Part shown: in pieces, positions 46,685 through 57,450 of the stretch
Layout of the letters: each line of letters begins with the position of its first letter
Position numbering within the stretch: position 1 is the first letter of the stretch
NCBI RefSeq assembly: GCF_026151205.1
Contig: NC_087081.1
Span: forward strand, 7,623,246 to 7,683,245
Reading direction: 5' to 3'
DNA: 60,000 nt
Source of the DNA: Bolinopsis microptera
Lineage: Eukaryota; Ctenophora; Tentaculata; Lobata; Bolinopsidae
Notes under the pieces: generated by a model
The model's database searches: none
Told to the model about the DNA's origin: nothing
The model's input: only the letters and a program-made list of their open reading frames with translations
Made by a program: the position numbers and the translations under genes

Positions 46685-47945
46685 GATCAAGGATTGAATA
46701 TATTGAGCTGTAATGGGCCTAGATTGGGGAGATTACAATATGACAACTCTACATAGAAGCATAAATTAAGAGTGAACATGTTTTGAAATTGAGACAATAT
46801 TGGTAGGTTATAAAATGTTAATAAAATGTTTAAATCGATTAATCGATATAATACCTTCAATACAACAAATTACTCAATATAATACTAAAGTATTTTCGCA
46901 ACAGCGAAACAATTACTCAATCTTTGTTGGTATGCCGTGTAGAAGAAAGGTTTACAGAGACTGCTGGAAATCCTCTTCTTTTTGGAAGATCTTTCAACAG
47001 CAAGCCGATCCAGATGAAAATCTGTAACAACCTTTGTTCCTTAATAGCAGAAAATAATCTTGAACAGAGGGCTTTGGCGATTCTTCGTAATGAACCTCTT
47101 TGAAACCTCTTTAAAAACCTCTCCGAGGGAGCTCTGGATCCGAAAAATACTGGCGAAATGATTCCAGAACACCCACATATCCTCGGTGATATGTTATGGT
47201 GTACTTTGGGGAAATATCTACTCTCATCTCATGTCATTCTTCCCATACAAAAGAGATAAATTGTTTCGTCTCTTCTTGTAGATGTGCAGCTGGGAGGAAG
47301 AAGAATTCAAGAGAAGTCTTCGACTAGATAGCGTCTGGTTACTTCTGATGAAGGCACAGGAAGGACATCAGATATCAGTTCTGATACGCCGAACAGGATG
47401 TTGTTCTGCAGCCTTCCTCATGACGTTGTAAGGAGTTCGATTCCTCAGTGGGGTAGCCGAATCTGGTTTACGTCCCAATGGAAATAGTTGGTGGTCTGTG
47501 AGAGCGTGAGGTAACAGTGGGCAGACATTAAGAGTTTGTTCTCCTGGCAACGACCAGCAGAGAAGAAGACGCTGTCATCAATTTCTTCCTGGTGTATGAT
47601 ATATCTGTCAGAATCAAGCACTTGTATGACATCCTGATGATCCTCTGAAACATTTAGACCTTAGAAAGGAGGCATGACTGTTGATAGAAGCGACCTTCTA
47701 TCTTACCAGTATAAATACCTAAAACACTTGATCGCTCCACTCCCCTTACATGCCTTTGGCAAGTACTCTCACATCCCTTAACGAAACCCCCCTTAAGCAA
47801 GAGCTCCCCGTCCCTATTTGTCTTCGATGTCGAGCAGTCAATCATTTTACTTCTTAATGTACAGCTATGATTTAACATGAATTTACATGTGAACTCTACC
47901 CCAATCTAGCCCCATTTATGTGTCACTTAAAGATTCAATCCATGA
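46685..47945 (-). mobile_element. 1.3-kb element with inverted ends and coding-like interior (arm 3)
   Basis: The inverted ends are GGATTGAATATATTGAGC with TGGGCCTAGATTGGGGAGA at 46691-46728, and CTACCCCAATCTAGCCCC with ATTCAATCCATGAATC at 47895-47946. On the minus strand, the interior frame at 47368-47550 reads through PLRNRTPYN and then RKAAEQHPVR. Codons for SSTRH lie near 46935-46950. It matches 39960-41305 in order and spacing. The protein family is not recognised. Confidence 0.45.
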
Positions 47946-47949
47946 ATCA

Positions 47950-48575
47950 GGAATCACATCACTAATTATAAAGTCCCTAATTATTGAGGTTGATCTGACC
48001 CCTCTTGGGGGCCGTATCATTTTCGAACCAAGGTCTCCCATGGCTCCACTGTCCTAATCCTGATTTGATCCATTGAGATCCGATCCATCGATACGTGTTG
48101 ACAATTTTGAGGACATGGGAAGAAAAGGAGATCGTGCTAGCCGTACACTAACAAGCGTAACAGGGCTGTCGATCACATCACAGCCTACAGTTGCAAATAA
48201 AGAGAGCGGTATGGGGAAACAAGTTATCGCAATCCAAAACCGCAACCAACTCATTTTTTACCCTCGACGCAAGCAATGCTCGAAGGACCAAAACCAGAAA
48301 CTGATTTATATAATAACATTCGTCCAATATATCGACTCAAATGAAAATAAACTATTGTCGATTCACTCAGATCATATATCAAATTGGAAATTGTTACGTA
48401 AACAAAGTAGACTAGTAACATTTCAGAACATGTCCTCTAATTGGAAAGTTGTCGTATGAAATTTTAACACAATTCGTGACAAAGTCTTTTTCAGATAACT
48501 TAGTCGGACAATAGTCGCTGTCGACCGATGTCTTGTTACCGTAACTAATTCTTTCCAAATATGCGATTTCATTGG
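47950..48575. other. Stretch between two TIR elements (arm 3)
   Basis: Mirror of 39345-39955. It holds overlapping frames on both strands: 48073-48459 plus (128 codons) and 48054-48254 minus (66 codons). The minus-strand frame is the one with partial support in arm 2. There is no identification. Confidence 0.38.
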
Positions 48576-48579
48576 AATA

Positions 48580-48990
48580 CATTTTTAGTTAGGGCAAGAG
48601 TTATTTTTCTGTGACAAATTCGTAACAAATGTTTGTCTACTTGTAATGTTGTTGTCCAGTAGTCCCCGGAACCACCACAAAAAACCGTCCAGCTGAAACT
48701 TTTGGGCAAAAAATTTTATAGTAATTTTTTCTACCAGAACCCATAACCCACCCCTAATATTGGTTATTCCGCTTCCGAAGGTCTTAGATCTTCCATAGGG
48801 TGCAAAATGACCGCAATTGGCCACATATGCAGCAATGATAGTTTCAGATCAATTGGGTGCTCTATTATTTCGAAATAAATGAATTTTGTTCTCGATTTTT
48901 TCTCAATTATTATTGAAATTTCGAACAAAAAATATACACCAAATTATTTTTAACGCTTATCAAATCTTACTCGAAATACCTTCAATTAAC
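48580..48990. repeat. Terminal inverted repeat of the large transposon, left end (arm 3)
   Basis: The outer end is TTAGTTAGGGCAAGAG at 48585-48600. Then come GACAAATTCGTAACAAATGT, AACCGTCCAGCTGAAA and GCAAAATGACCGCAATTGGC. Its complement at 51740-52150 ends CTTGCCTCTAACTA. The shared terminus therefore appears to be close to TAGTTAGGGCAAGA. A target duplication could not be fixed. Confidence 0.82.
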
Positions 48991-48999
48991 AAATATCAA

Positions 49000-51660
49000 G
49001 TTAAACTAACAAACAACAGCGATTAAGACCAACCCCCAGACAGCTATTCGACGGTACTGCTACTCTTTTGAATGTCTTTAAAAGTTATCGCTACCAGTGA
49101 GCCGATGACTAATCACATTCGATTTGCCATATGGAGTTAGCCACCGAATAGTACTGGGAAACTGATGCCTATTGTGTCAGGGTTGAGGGCTTCCACTCAC
49201 ACGAGTTATTCTTGCTGCAAACTATATCATGGCAGACTCGGGTTTAGAGGAGCTCATCAAACTCGTGTATCCTGGAGACGTCAACGCATATATCGTGATG
49301 GAGGATCTTACTATTAAGCGTTGTATAGCCACGATCTGATCCGACCCGCTCTTTGTTGATTCTTATAGAGGAAAAGTGTTACGACGATGACTAGTAGACT
49401 ATGGAAGGTATACATCAACCGAAATTGTGAACGCAAATAGAGGTGTTTTACTTTAGACCTGATAATCTATTCAGTGAATCATCATAGCAAATAACTCTGG
49501 CTTCTAAATAACCTGTATTCAAAACAGTAGAACATCAAGCACTATGGATACTTACCAAACAGTGATAACACTATAAAGGACTTCATAAGAGCAGAGAGGT
49601 TGACACGACTACTGATATCTATGATCAGCTTAGCATCTGCGATGCTGCCCTATCTTCGCAGCAGCTGTAGGGACAGTATGCAAGAAGCTTTAAGACTGGT
49701 ATTTGAAGCAGGATTGGGAAATAAAGTCAAGTATGGGGCGCCTTTAAAAGACCTTTAAAGTAAACTGGCTTCACACGTTTGTTACAACGACCACGAGTGC
49801 GGAGTGTGGGACTGACCCTCTCCATAGAGCAGAGTCATTATGAGGGCACTAAATCTAGTGGTGATTAACAAGTGGAAGGATGCGTAATCGAGATCCGCTC
49901 ACAGTTATGGGTGGGCCACCCTGAATCAATTGCTTAAATAATCAGTTTTTGGAGATTCATTAGCTAATTCATCGAAGCGATAGTACCAACTAAAGCTGCC
50001 CATCCACTCAGAATCCTTTACCATGTCAACAATCAAGAAAAACTGTGATGTAATTGAAATGTAATTAACTTGGTATTAAAGTTACTGTCGACTTACAGAA
50101 TCCGAAGATAAGACTAAGTTATTATCTTTTTCGACTGGTCTATCTCACAGCCTGGGAACGATTGAGTTGACTCCGAGGAATTTTGGCCGTTGGGCTGTCC
50201 TTCTACGGTGAGCTAGATGGTTTTGACAATCTCTTCGATAAGATAAGTGTCAAAGGTAAAGTAAAGAACTTGACACAACTATAAATCAGTTTAAAGAGAA
50301 TAATAAAAGCGTTAGCACGATCCGTTGAAGTGTTTTAACCGTCTAGTCTTTAGGTTGCTGAAGAGAGACTTCAAATAGAGGAATCCATAACATACGAGTA
50401 TAACGGTGTGCCGATGAGCTATTTGGATCAATATCAATGATAGGAAAACTAATATAGCCGCTCTTGATAAACCAATCTACACATAAATTTTGCAGCTATC
50501 ACGATCCACAGTCATTGAGATGGAGGTTGGCTAATATCAGCAACAAAGCGTCACTTAAAGGGTGGGACATTTCTGTGTGAGGGTATCAATGGAGTACTTA
50601 ATCTTATCCGCTAAAAATCGGTAGTTATACTGTATTTTTGATGATCAGGAGCCTTCTACTAAAGATCACGAGCACAAGAGGAAGTAACAGCGGTTCTGTG
50701 CGAAGAAATGCGTTAGAAGAAATCCACATTTTGTTCTGCCCTCTCAAAACAACATTCCTGAGCAAGTGAACATAACAAACAAGAACTGATCGACCTTAAA
50801 TCTCAAGCCTTTTTTACTTGTAAATGGTATTGAAGTGACATAGCCTGTAACTATGCTGATACTTAAAATAGCAAAGAAAGACATTGGAAATGTCCATTCC
50901 TGGCGATGTATGAATTGAAGTCAGAGGATCGCGATAAAGTTCAAGTCGTAGTTAGTACACATTTCAACAGTAGACCATCACAATGATATTTATCTAACAA
51001 CGAATAATGGTAAATATTCCAATTCGAAAAGAAATATCAAGTCATCTAGATCATAAAGAAAAGGAGATACTTCTTCTAATTCATAGTATTTCAGGTTGTG
51101 TATAGCGCAGTGGACAGATTGGATTTAGCAAGGTTTAAGAGTGCTAAAAAACTCTCACCTTTGATGTGAGCAAGTATCAGTTGCAACATAGCTTTCGGTG
51201 AGGAATCAAAAGAAAATATTAGTGATGCAGCGGCCTCTGTTTCTTTGGCAGTACATTTATGGTGACAAGAAAAAGACCTTTCTGCATTGAATTCCTAGCA
51301 TACAATGAGGTATGGTAGCGAAAAAGATCTCAATCGAATAGGCTACCTCCAACAATAGCTTTCAGCAACGGACACATCCTTAGAGCTTACTTACAGTACA
51401 TAACTGAGTCATGCTTAACGCTGACAGATCTGAATCCCCTTGACTACGGCAGAAATTGGCTCCTGGTGCACTTACGAACCAGATGCACCATAGTCTCATT
51501 TATGAAACCTTATATGTGTAACTTTCTGTCGATGTTGAAAAGGCCTGTTTGACTTCAGATGTTCATGTAGGAAATATCTTCAATTGTTTGCCACTTGTGG
51601 ACGATGCCTGGTTGAACCTGCAGCAAACATTAGACATATGAACTAAGAACAGCGGTATTT
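49000..51660 (+). pseudogene. Large TIR transposon: CXC-domain protein gene (arm 3, full span)
   Basis: This is the only forward copy that covers the whole interior. A frame opening with MADSGLEELIKLVYPGDVN begins at 49229, but arm 2 suggests coding sequence further upstream, so I do not treat this ATG as the true start. An AER-type segment lies near 49590. TRLLQRPR-like residues followed by WTD and EQ lie near 49770-49850. GLT and a GMRNRESA-like segment are near 49865-49890. YELTGVPMSL-type residues are near 50395-50430, and a GCDSxSG-like segment, pieced together from the arms, near 51090-51120. The final CXC region at 51530-51620 shows VEKA and then codons for scattered cysteines. The gene is frameshifted dozens of times. 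The product is probably the element's mobilisation protein; that is inferred from its place between the inverted repeats. Confidence 0.68.
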
Positions 51661-51739
51661 TGATTAAAATAAACTGGTATTAATAATAGTCTTGGTACTT
51701 TTACTGAAATACACAGTTTTTGACTAACTGTAATTGTTA

Positions 51740-52150
51740 TTTGTAGATAAGTTTTAAATAGATTGTAAAATAATCTTTAAACAAAATTAGGTGTATTTTT
51801 TTTCGAAATTTCATAAAAAATGAGAAAAATTTCAAAAAATTCCATTTATTTCAAAAATAAAGCTCCAATCGATTTTCTGAAACTATCATTCGCCGCCCAT
51901 AATGTGGCCATTGCGGTCATTATTTCACCCCCTATGGAGATCTCAAGACTTCGGAGCCGAATAACCAATATTAGTGGGTAGGGCGTATGGTCCTGTAGAA
52001 TAATACTATAAAAATTTTTCCCAAAAGTTTTCAGCTGGACGGTTTTTTTTTTTGTGGTTCCTGACATAGACAACACATTCCTGTAACAAACCTTGGTTAC
52101 GAATTTGTTCACTAGATTGAACCCATAAACAGCAATTTCTTGCCTCTAAC
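51740..52150. repeat. Terminal inverted repeat of the large transposon, right end (arm 3)
   Basis: It has AATGAGAAAAATTTCAAAAA near 51819, CATTCGCCGCCCATAATG near 51888, CAGCTGGACGG near 52032 and ACAACACATTCCTGTA near 52071. It is the complement of 48580-48990. Element length end to end is about 3.55 kb. Confidence 0.82.
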
Positions 52151-52154
52151 TATT

Positions 52155-52975
52155 TAAGTAAGGTCCGATTAGAAGTCGTAATGTAGCTCGCTGACTCACA
52201 ATCTGCGACGTCGTCGTGACATTAATTTCCGCTCCTGAAGCACATTCTCACAAAACTTGCTACCCGGGTGTGGTGGCCCCCTATATTCAGTAAGCTGTAT
52301 TTGCCAACTTCATAACCTCTGATCCACAAGCTTTCTTTGCTATAAGTAGCTAACTTTGAAATGAAAATCATCTGTCCCCTTATGCTGCCAGTGCACGTAA
52401 CCCGAGATTAAGAGGTACGAAGAGCGTCACAATCGCCCGTAGGGGTTGTGTTAATATTGTATGGTTATTTGTTTTGTGGGTTTTGGGGGTTTGTGTCGCT
52501 CCTGCACTGCACACACTCACACTAACCTGAGGGATATTTAAAACATACAAGTCACGTGAAAGGATTTTATTAGCAGACTTTCGAAAATACTTGTTAAATG
52601 TCTTCAGCGTCACACTGCACACTAAGCTCGCTCCTGATCAACCGACACTTTATGTCCTATTAGCACAAAAGAGGAATCCTCGCATCATTTCATTTTCAAT
52701 GTTTAACATCCTCACAACGCAATTAAAATTAAATACATTTTATTGTGAAAATATTATTAGTCCACTATTCTCCCCAAACTTCAAGTTCAACCGATCGTGC
52801 AGTAGTAAAGAACAAAAAGTATCTTACGCATATAAATATTAGCACGATCAAGTGATAGGGGCTAAATTATCATTGCTGTTTTACGATAACAGATTATATA
52901 TTCTACATTTACATAATAAAAGGTAAATTATGTCAAATGACAACATGTACTTTTATCAGCATCCGGTCGTAGTGT
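52155..52975. other. Non-coding flank of the large transposon (arm 3)
   Basis: Counterpart of 2800-3540. No gene is recognised. It contains the arm-specific insertion listed separately. Confidence 0.5.
52441..52496. other. Arm-3-specific G/T-rich insertion
   Basis: About 55 bp of G/T-rich sequence splits the CGCCCGTGTCGCTCC segment that is continuous at about 3037-3051 in arm 1. It is probably an artefact of the same kind as those at 8545 and 16638. Confidence 0.78.
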
Positions 52976-52984
52976 CCTGCAGAA

Positions 52985-53225
52985 AGAACCCGTTTAATTT
53001 TTTTTTTGTTTCTTACTGAATACGAAGTCAATAGTTTGGTACTGAAGAACTAACCTGTTCTTACTGAAACACGAATTCAATGATGGACTGAAAGATCGTA
53101 ACCTATTTCTTACTGAACGCGAAGTGAAATGATGCGTCCGAGGAAGATGGTGTCGTCACCGGATTTGTTATATGTTATATTTATGCAAATGAATCCGTAT
53201 CTTGCGATCACGAAGTGGTTATGTA
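52985..53225. repeat. Tandem repeat with TTTCTTACTGATCACGA core (arm 3)
   Basis: Copies begin near 53008, 53056, 53104 and 53197 and match the arm-1 array in number and order. The first is followed by ACGAAGTCAAT. Confidence 0.74.
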
Positions 53226-53229
53226 TCTC

Positions 53230-53860
53230 GTTATCATTTATACTTCAATCTGTAATCTCCGTAATTCATCTATGAAATGTCTATATTTATTTATACATAT
53301 TATTGTTTAATTTACGTAAAAAGTTTTATATAGCATTCATGACCGAATCATATGAAAATTATATACATGCAATTCAAATTGATAAATTAGTACAAATCTC
53401 TACAATAAATCTAAATTAGTCTTTGTAACAGTGTACGCCGTCCACGTGAAGTTGGGGGTTTAAAACAACATTTTATCGGTTGTGGTTAATTATACGTTGT
53501 GGAAATTATACGTTTGTGTGTCATTGCAGAGCTATATTTATTGGCGTAGTACTCGGTCGGACAGATATTTTTGATGCGATAAAAACTGACTAAAAATGAA
53601 ACTAATAGCTTCCTTGTGTGACCACGGCTTTTTAGATTTCATTATAATATACAAAGAATACTTATATTTTTATGTAATCTGTTTAATTCAAATTGTATTT
53701 CAATCGTAGATGTAAAATTTCTAATTTCTTATTGTACCACAATTCTGTAGTACTGATTTACAACGTCGAAAAACTTCTTGAAAGACATAAACCCTCAAAT
53801 AGATACCAAGCATCGCACACGTTGTACGTGCACCCGGGTTAATACGACGCTATTGTCAGC
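53230..53860. other. AT-rich stretch without a gene (arm 3)
   Basis: Counterpart of 3790-4380. Nothing is recognised. Confidence 0.5.
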
Positions 53861-53861
53861 A

Positions 53862-54180
53862 CTGCGCGCGCGCACACGTACCATCCTTATATTGGCGATC
53901 TGTATGTGCCTATCCTACTTGTGAAACAGAGCGCGTCACGCAGTACGCGTAGCACATGCTATGTGAAAACTTCTTATCATCAACTTTTTTCTGTCGGAAC
54001 CCCTTCAGACATCGTCCGAAGGGGAGTACTACACATGCACTACATATATAACATTTAACGGTGATACACGAAAATATTTTTTGACCTACGTTGCAATGCC
54101 ACTTAGTGCGCGTGAAGCGCGCGCCGCCGAAGGCGGAAAAAATCTTTGATATTTGGAGACCAACATATTCAAAATATTGG
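53862..54180. other. GC- and CpG-rich block with hairpin-forming segments (arm 3)
   Basis: It contains CTGCGCGCGCGCACACG near 53861, CGCAGTACGCGTAGCACATG near 53939, and CCCCTTC with GAAGGGG around 53999-54025 as a hairpin. Block P (TTAACGGTGATAC) is near 54056, and GCGCGCGCCGCCGAAGGCGG near 54117. The 159-codon minus-strand frame 53910-54389 crosses it but is not conserved. Confidence 0.55.
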
Positions 54181-54300
54181 TTCTGGATGACGAAGTCAAT
54201 CTTCGCTTCGCCGATCTGCTTAAGATCTGTGGTTGCGAGAAGCAGCATTTGATGCCCGCGCACGACCCAGTAGTGCATCGCGCAACAATATTTGTTCCAA

Positions 54301-54347
54301 ATTGAGGAGTCCAAATCGGCGCTCGTCCTGTAGTTATAAACCAACAA
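54301..54347 (+). repeat. Dispersed block Q, copy m1 (arm 3)
   Basis: GAGGAGTCCAAATCGGCGCT is followed by CGTCCTGTAGTTATAAACC. It is preceded by CAATATTTGTTCCAA. Confidence 0.72.
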
Positions 54348-54502
54348 ATTGACATCCTTTCGAAGGACACGAGACTCTGACGACAGCAATGAGGCAATTA
54401 GAAATTATCAAATTCGATGCTGGATAGACAGATTTGGGCTAAAAACTATCTCTGTTCGGACGTTGAAGCGCCAAAGTCTAGTCGAGTCGGATAATTATAA
54501 GT

Positions 54503-54604
54503 CTTAACGGGTTGAGATACTCGTAAAAGATTTGGTCCAATTTCCCATATATTACCGCTGACGAGTCCAATTCGTCGCGCTTCCTGTATTTAAAAACCTC
54601 CAAG
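54503..54604 (+). repeat. Dispersed blocks P and Q, copy m2 (arm 3)
   Basis: Block P is CTTAACGGGTTGAG and then ATACTCGTAAAAG. Block Q follows with TTACCGCTGACGAGTCCAAT and a damaged hairpin. It sits immediately 5' of LINE-A, as in arms 1 and 2. Confidence 0.74.
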
Positions 54605-54689
54605 ATCAAAGAAAAGTCGAGTCATTATATTTTGCACATCAGTTGAAGGCCATGCCCTCAACTCCTCAGTGAATTACAAGAAACCTGTC

Positions 54690-55525
54690 CTTAGCAAAAA
54701 CACTGCATGATACTTGGAAATATTTATTGAATCTACTAAACGTTTGACACGATCTCACATGAGAAAACTACTTAGATAAACCTAGACACCTATGGGAATA
54801 CTGGAAAACGCCAATAGACTCATCGCTTAGTTATCTCTCTAATAATATCAATATGTCTCTGAACTGTGGCGAAGAGTCTGACAGCCTGCCTGTTCTCTTT
54901 GGAGTTTCCCCAAGGCTCTTGTCTCGGACCCCTTGCTATTTATAATATAATGTTAACGACTATTTAGAACAACTGATCTGGGCAAGTTCATACTATTCAG
55001 ATGACACAAACAAAATCGAAGTAGATGAATTAGAAAAAAACTGTATGAAAGAGCAAAAACGAAAATTCTCCGTTTGGTTACACCAAGTAACAAGAAATGC
55101 ACTCTATTACAATATAAAATAAAGAAATGCTGCCTACATTCACATCAATCTGTCACGTACAGCTACAGATAATGAGCAGTAACGAATCCAAAATATACTA
55201 ACTCTGAATAATACGTAAATAAAGCAAGTTAAGAGTCCAACGTTTTTTAGGTAGATATTAATTGACGAAAGCAAAAATGGGTAGTCCAATAAGAAGAAAA
55301 CACAATTTCAAGAAACAACAATTTTATTTAGTATCATTAAAGCCGACAAAAGTATATTTTCCTATATTATATAACTAGCACTAACTTTAGATCAATATCT
55401 TATGTGGACTTGAGTAGCACGATGATTGACTATAATGTATATACATTTGTACAAAATACGTTCGAGAAGAATCCAGGTGATACAGATCGAGAGTGCAGAC
55501 CAAAAGTTTTACGCACCACACCAGA
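54690..55525 (+). pseudogene. LINE-A: 5'-truncated reverse transcriptase (arm 3)
   Basis: It contains IES(T)KRLTRSH-type remnants of the DLSKAFDTISH box near 54725-54765 and GVSPRLLSRTPCYL-type frameshifted remnants of VPQGSVLGPLL near 54898-54940. The catalytic SDDT(N) is near 55000-55014. Residues of the thumb (LIDESKN/KWVV) lie near 55255-55290. Same truncation point as in the other arms. Confidence 0.84.
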
Positions 55526-55784
55526 CCTTGCCTCCTGAGTTCATGTGTGGATAAGAAATGTTAAGAAAAAAAAACAAACTGTCGTTCATACCCAGTCCCT
55601 TCTTAAAAGAAGTATATAAACTAGTCTAATGTTTAGCTTCGTTCAATAATAACAATAATCAATATAATCAAATATCAATACCAATAACCTACCGAATACA
55701 GATATTATATATCAATCATTAATTCATTCCGAAAAAAATTTCTATTGATATAGATTTTTAGTATCTAAAAACATTACAAAAGAT

Positions 55785-55786
<2 letters not shown>

Positions 55787-55833
<47 letters not shown>

Positions 55834-55840
55834 TTTTTTT
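55787..55840 (-). repeat. Poly(A) tail of minus-strand retroposon (T-run, arm 3)
   Basis: This is a run of 53 T residues with one G. It follows ACATTACAAAAGATGG and precedes CGCGACACC. Confidence 0.9.
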
Positions 55841-56380
55841 CGCGACACCCAGACCACCGTCAATAGAGGATGGCGACCTCCACTTGGGAGCCCCCCCCCG
55901 TTCCCCCAGGAGTCCATCCATCTGCTTAAGCCCCGTCCCTGAGGCCACTGGAGATATACCTGCCAAGTATCACCGAATCGGTTGCACCTCCGGAGATTTA
56001 CTTAACTTGTCACTAGGACGTTCTGGTGTTTACCCTGGCCTGCATCAACGACCATGAACAGGATGACTTCCGTGCTGATAATGCTGCTCTTGAGACTTGG
56101 TGAGACGTAGGTTCTAATGGCGTTGCGGTGTGCTAACGTTTGATAGTGTGTTAGGTGGTGGGAACTGGGGTTTATTGAAACTACTCCATTTGGAGTGGCT
56201 GAGCTAAACGTGAGGGTTTGTGACGTCACGTGAGGTGTGACTCCTCACTCAGTCCATAAATAACAGGAGCAGGATCATATTTACGACTCCAGAAATTACA
56301 GTTCGATCCAGGGTCCATTTAATGGCCATACACACCTTACAGCACTTTTGGTGTGGTAACTGTGATGTGTAACAACTATA
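55841..56380 (-). mobile_element. 3' module of the poly(A)-tailed retroposon (arm 3)
   Basis: Counterpart of 6376-6900. The minus-strand frame 56002-56229 (75 codons) has SxxxLTHYQTLA- and RNAIRTYVSPSLK-like content, which is partly visible in arm 2. That leaves open a short coding segment. Confidence 0.58.
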
Positions 56381-56906
56381 CATTACTCCAAAACACACCA
56401 CAATGTAGCGAGACTCCCAGTGCACTCCCATCATTGTCTTGCGATACTCCAGTACACGCCCACAATGTAGCGATACTCCATAACACCCACATTGAAGCGG
56501 ATACTCCCATTACACACCCACAAAGTAGCGATACTCCCGTACACTCCCATATTGTACGATTACTCCATTACACACCCACATTGTAGCGATACTCCCATTA
56601 CACTCCCATATTGAAGCGATACTCCCATTACTCCCACAATGTAGCGATACCCCATAACACTCCCACATTGAAGCGATACTCCCATTACACTCCCATATGG
56701 TAGCGAATACTCCCATTACACTCCCATATATGCAGCGATACTCCCATACCTCCCACACTGTATGCGATACTCCCATTAACACTCCCATATTTAGCGATAC
56801 TCCCATTTACACTCCCACATTGTAGCGTACTCCCATTACACTCCATATTGTAGCGATACTCCCATTACACTCCCACATTGTAGCGATACTCCCCTTACAC
56901 TCTCCA
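56381..56906. repeat. 30-bp minisatellite (arm 3)
   Basis: This is the clearest copy of the array, with monomers of GTAGCGATACTCCCATTA plus CACTCCCACATT or CACTCCCATATT alternating. The minus-strand frame 56510-56806 stays open across about nine monomers and repeats ECNGSIAT. Confidence 0.94.
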
Positions 56907-56909
56907 TGG

Positions 56910-57450
56910 GGCGGTCACATTTGCAAACAGGGGGCAGCACAACCCACTGGCTAATTAATGTAGAGTACAGTCAAGCAAACGCTTATAATTTAACAAGTGT
57001 ATAATCCGGTGTTTGCTTGTCATGATCGACATACCGCACCGCGGCGTGAGTTAGTGACATCTTGGGGAGTCGGTGAGTGTTATTGGTACTAGCGGGAAGC
57101 AGTTCAGTGCGCCACCCGCTGTTTATGACTGCGCGCCAAATCTTTGCTTATATCTGGGCCGGTTAGTCATCGTTTGCCGGTATAGTCCTGGTACAAATAA
57201 GGTGGCCCCACTACGCTGTCGGCTCTATATGTAACCCGAGACAGGCGTAATTCAAGGCCCACCGATGGCTTGTGCGGAGTTTCCTCGAGTGTTTAAACGG
57301 TGTATTCTAGCCCACCAAGGCATTGGCAGTCCCTCGCTACACAAGATTCTTTTATAGACACAAATCTGCCTCTCCCAAAGTGCCGTATGCACAGACGATG
57401 AGCCCTGGAGAACCAAAAACCTGACAAGGATTCTCACCCAACAGTTGTTA
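56910..57450 (-). mobile_element. CpG-containing module beyond the minisatellite (arm 3)
   Basis: Counterpart of 7440-7958. It includes GTTTATGACTGCGCGCCAAA near 57120 and CACCCAACAG(T)TGTTAAAAAG near 57437. Confidence 0.5.

Noticed and set aside
53910-54389. 159-codon minus-strand gene
   Set aside because: It crosses the GC-rich block and block Q, and arms 1 and 2 lack an equivalent frame.
55742-55966. Lysine-rich minus-strand frame
   Set aside because: It is a translation of the poly(A) tail.
56285-56325. tRNA-type B box (GTTCGATCC) marking a SINE head
   Set aside because: It is on the plus strand, opposite to the poly(A) tail, varies between arms, and no A box is at the right distance.
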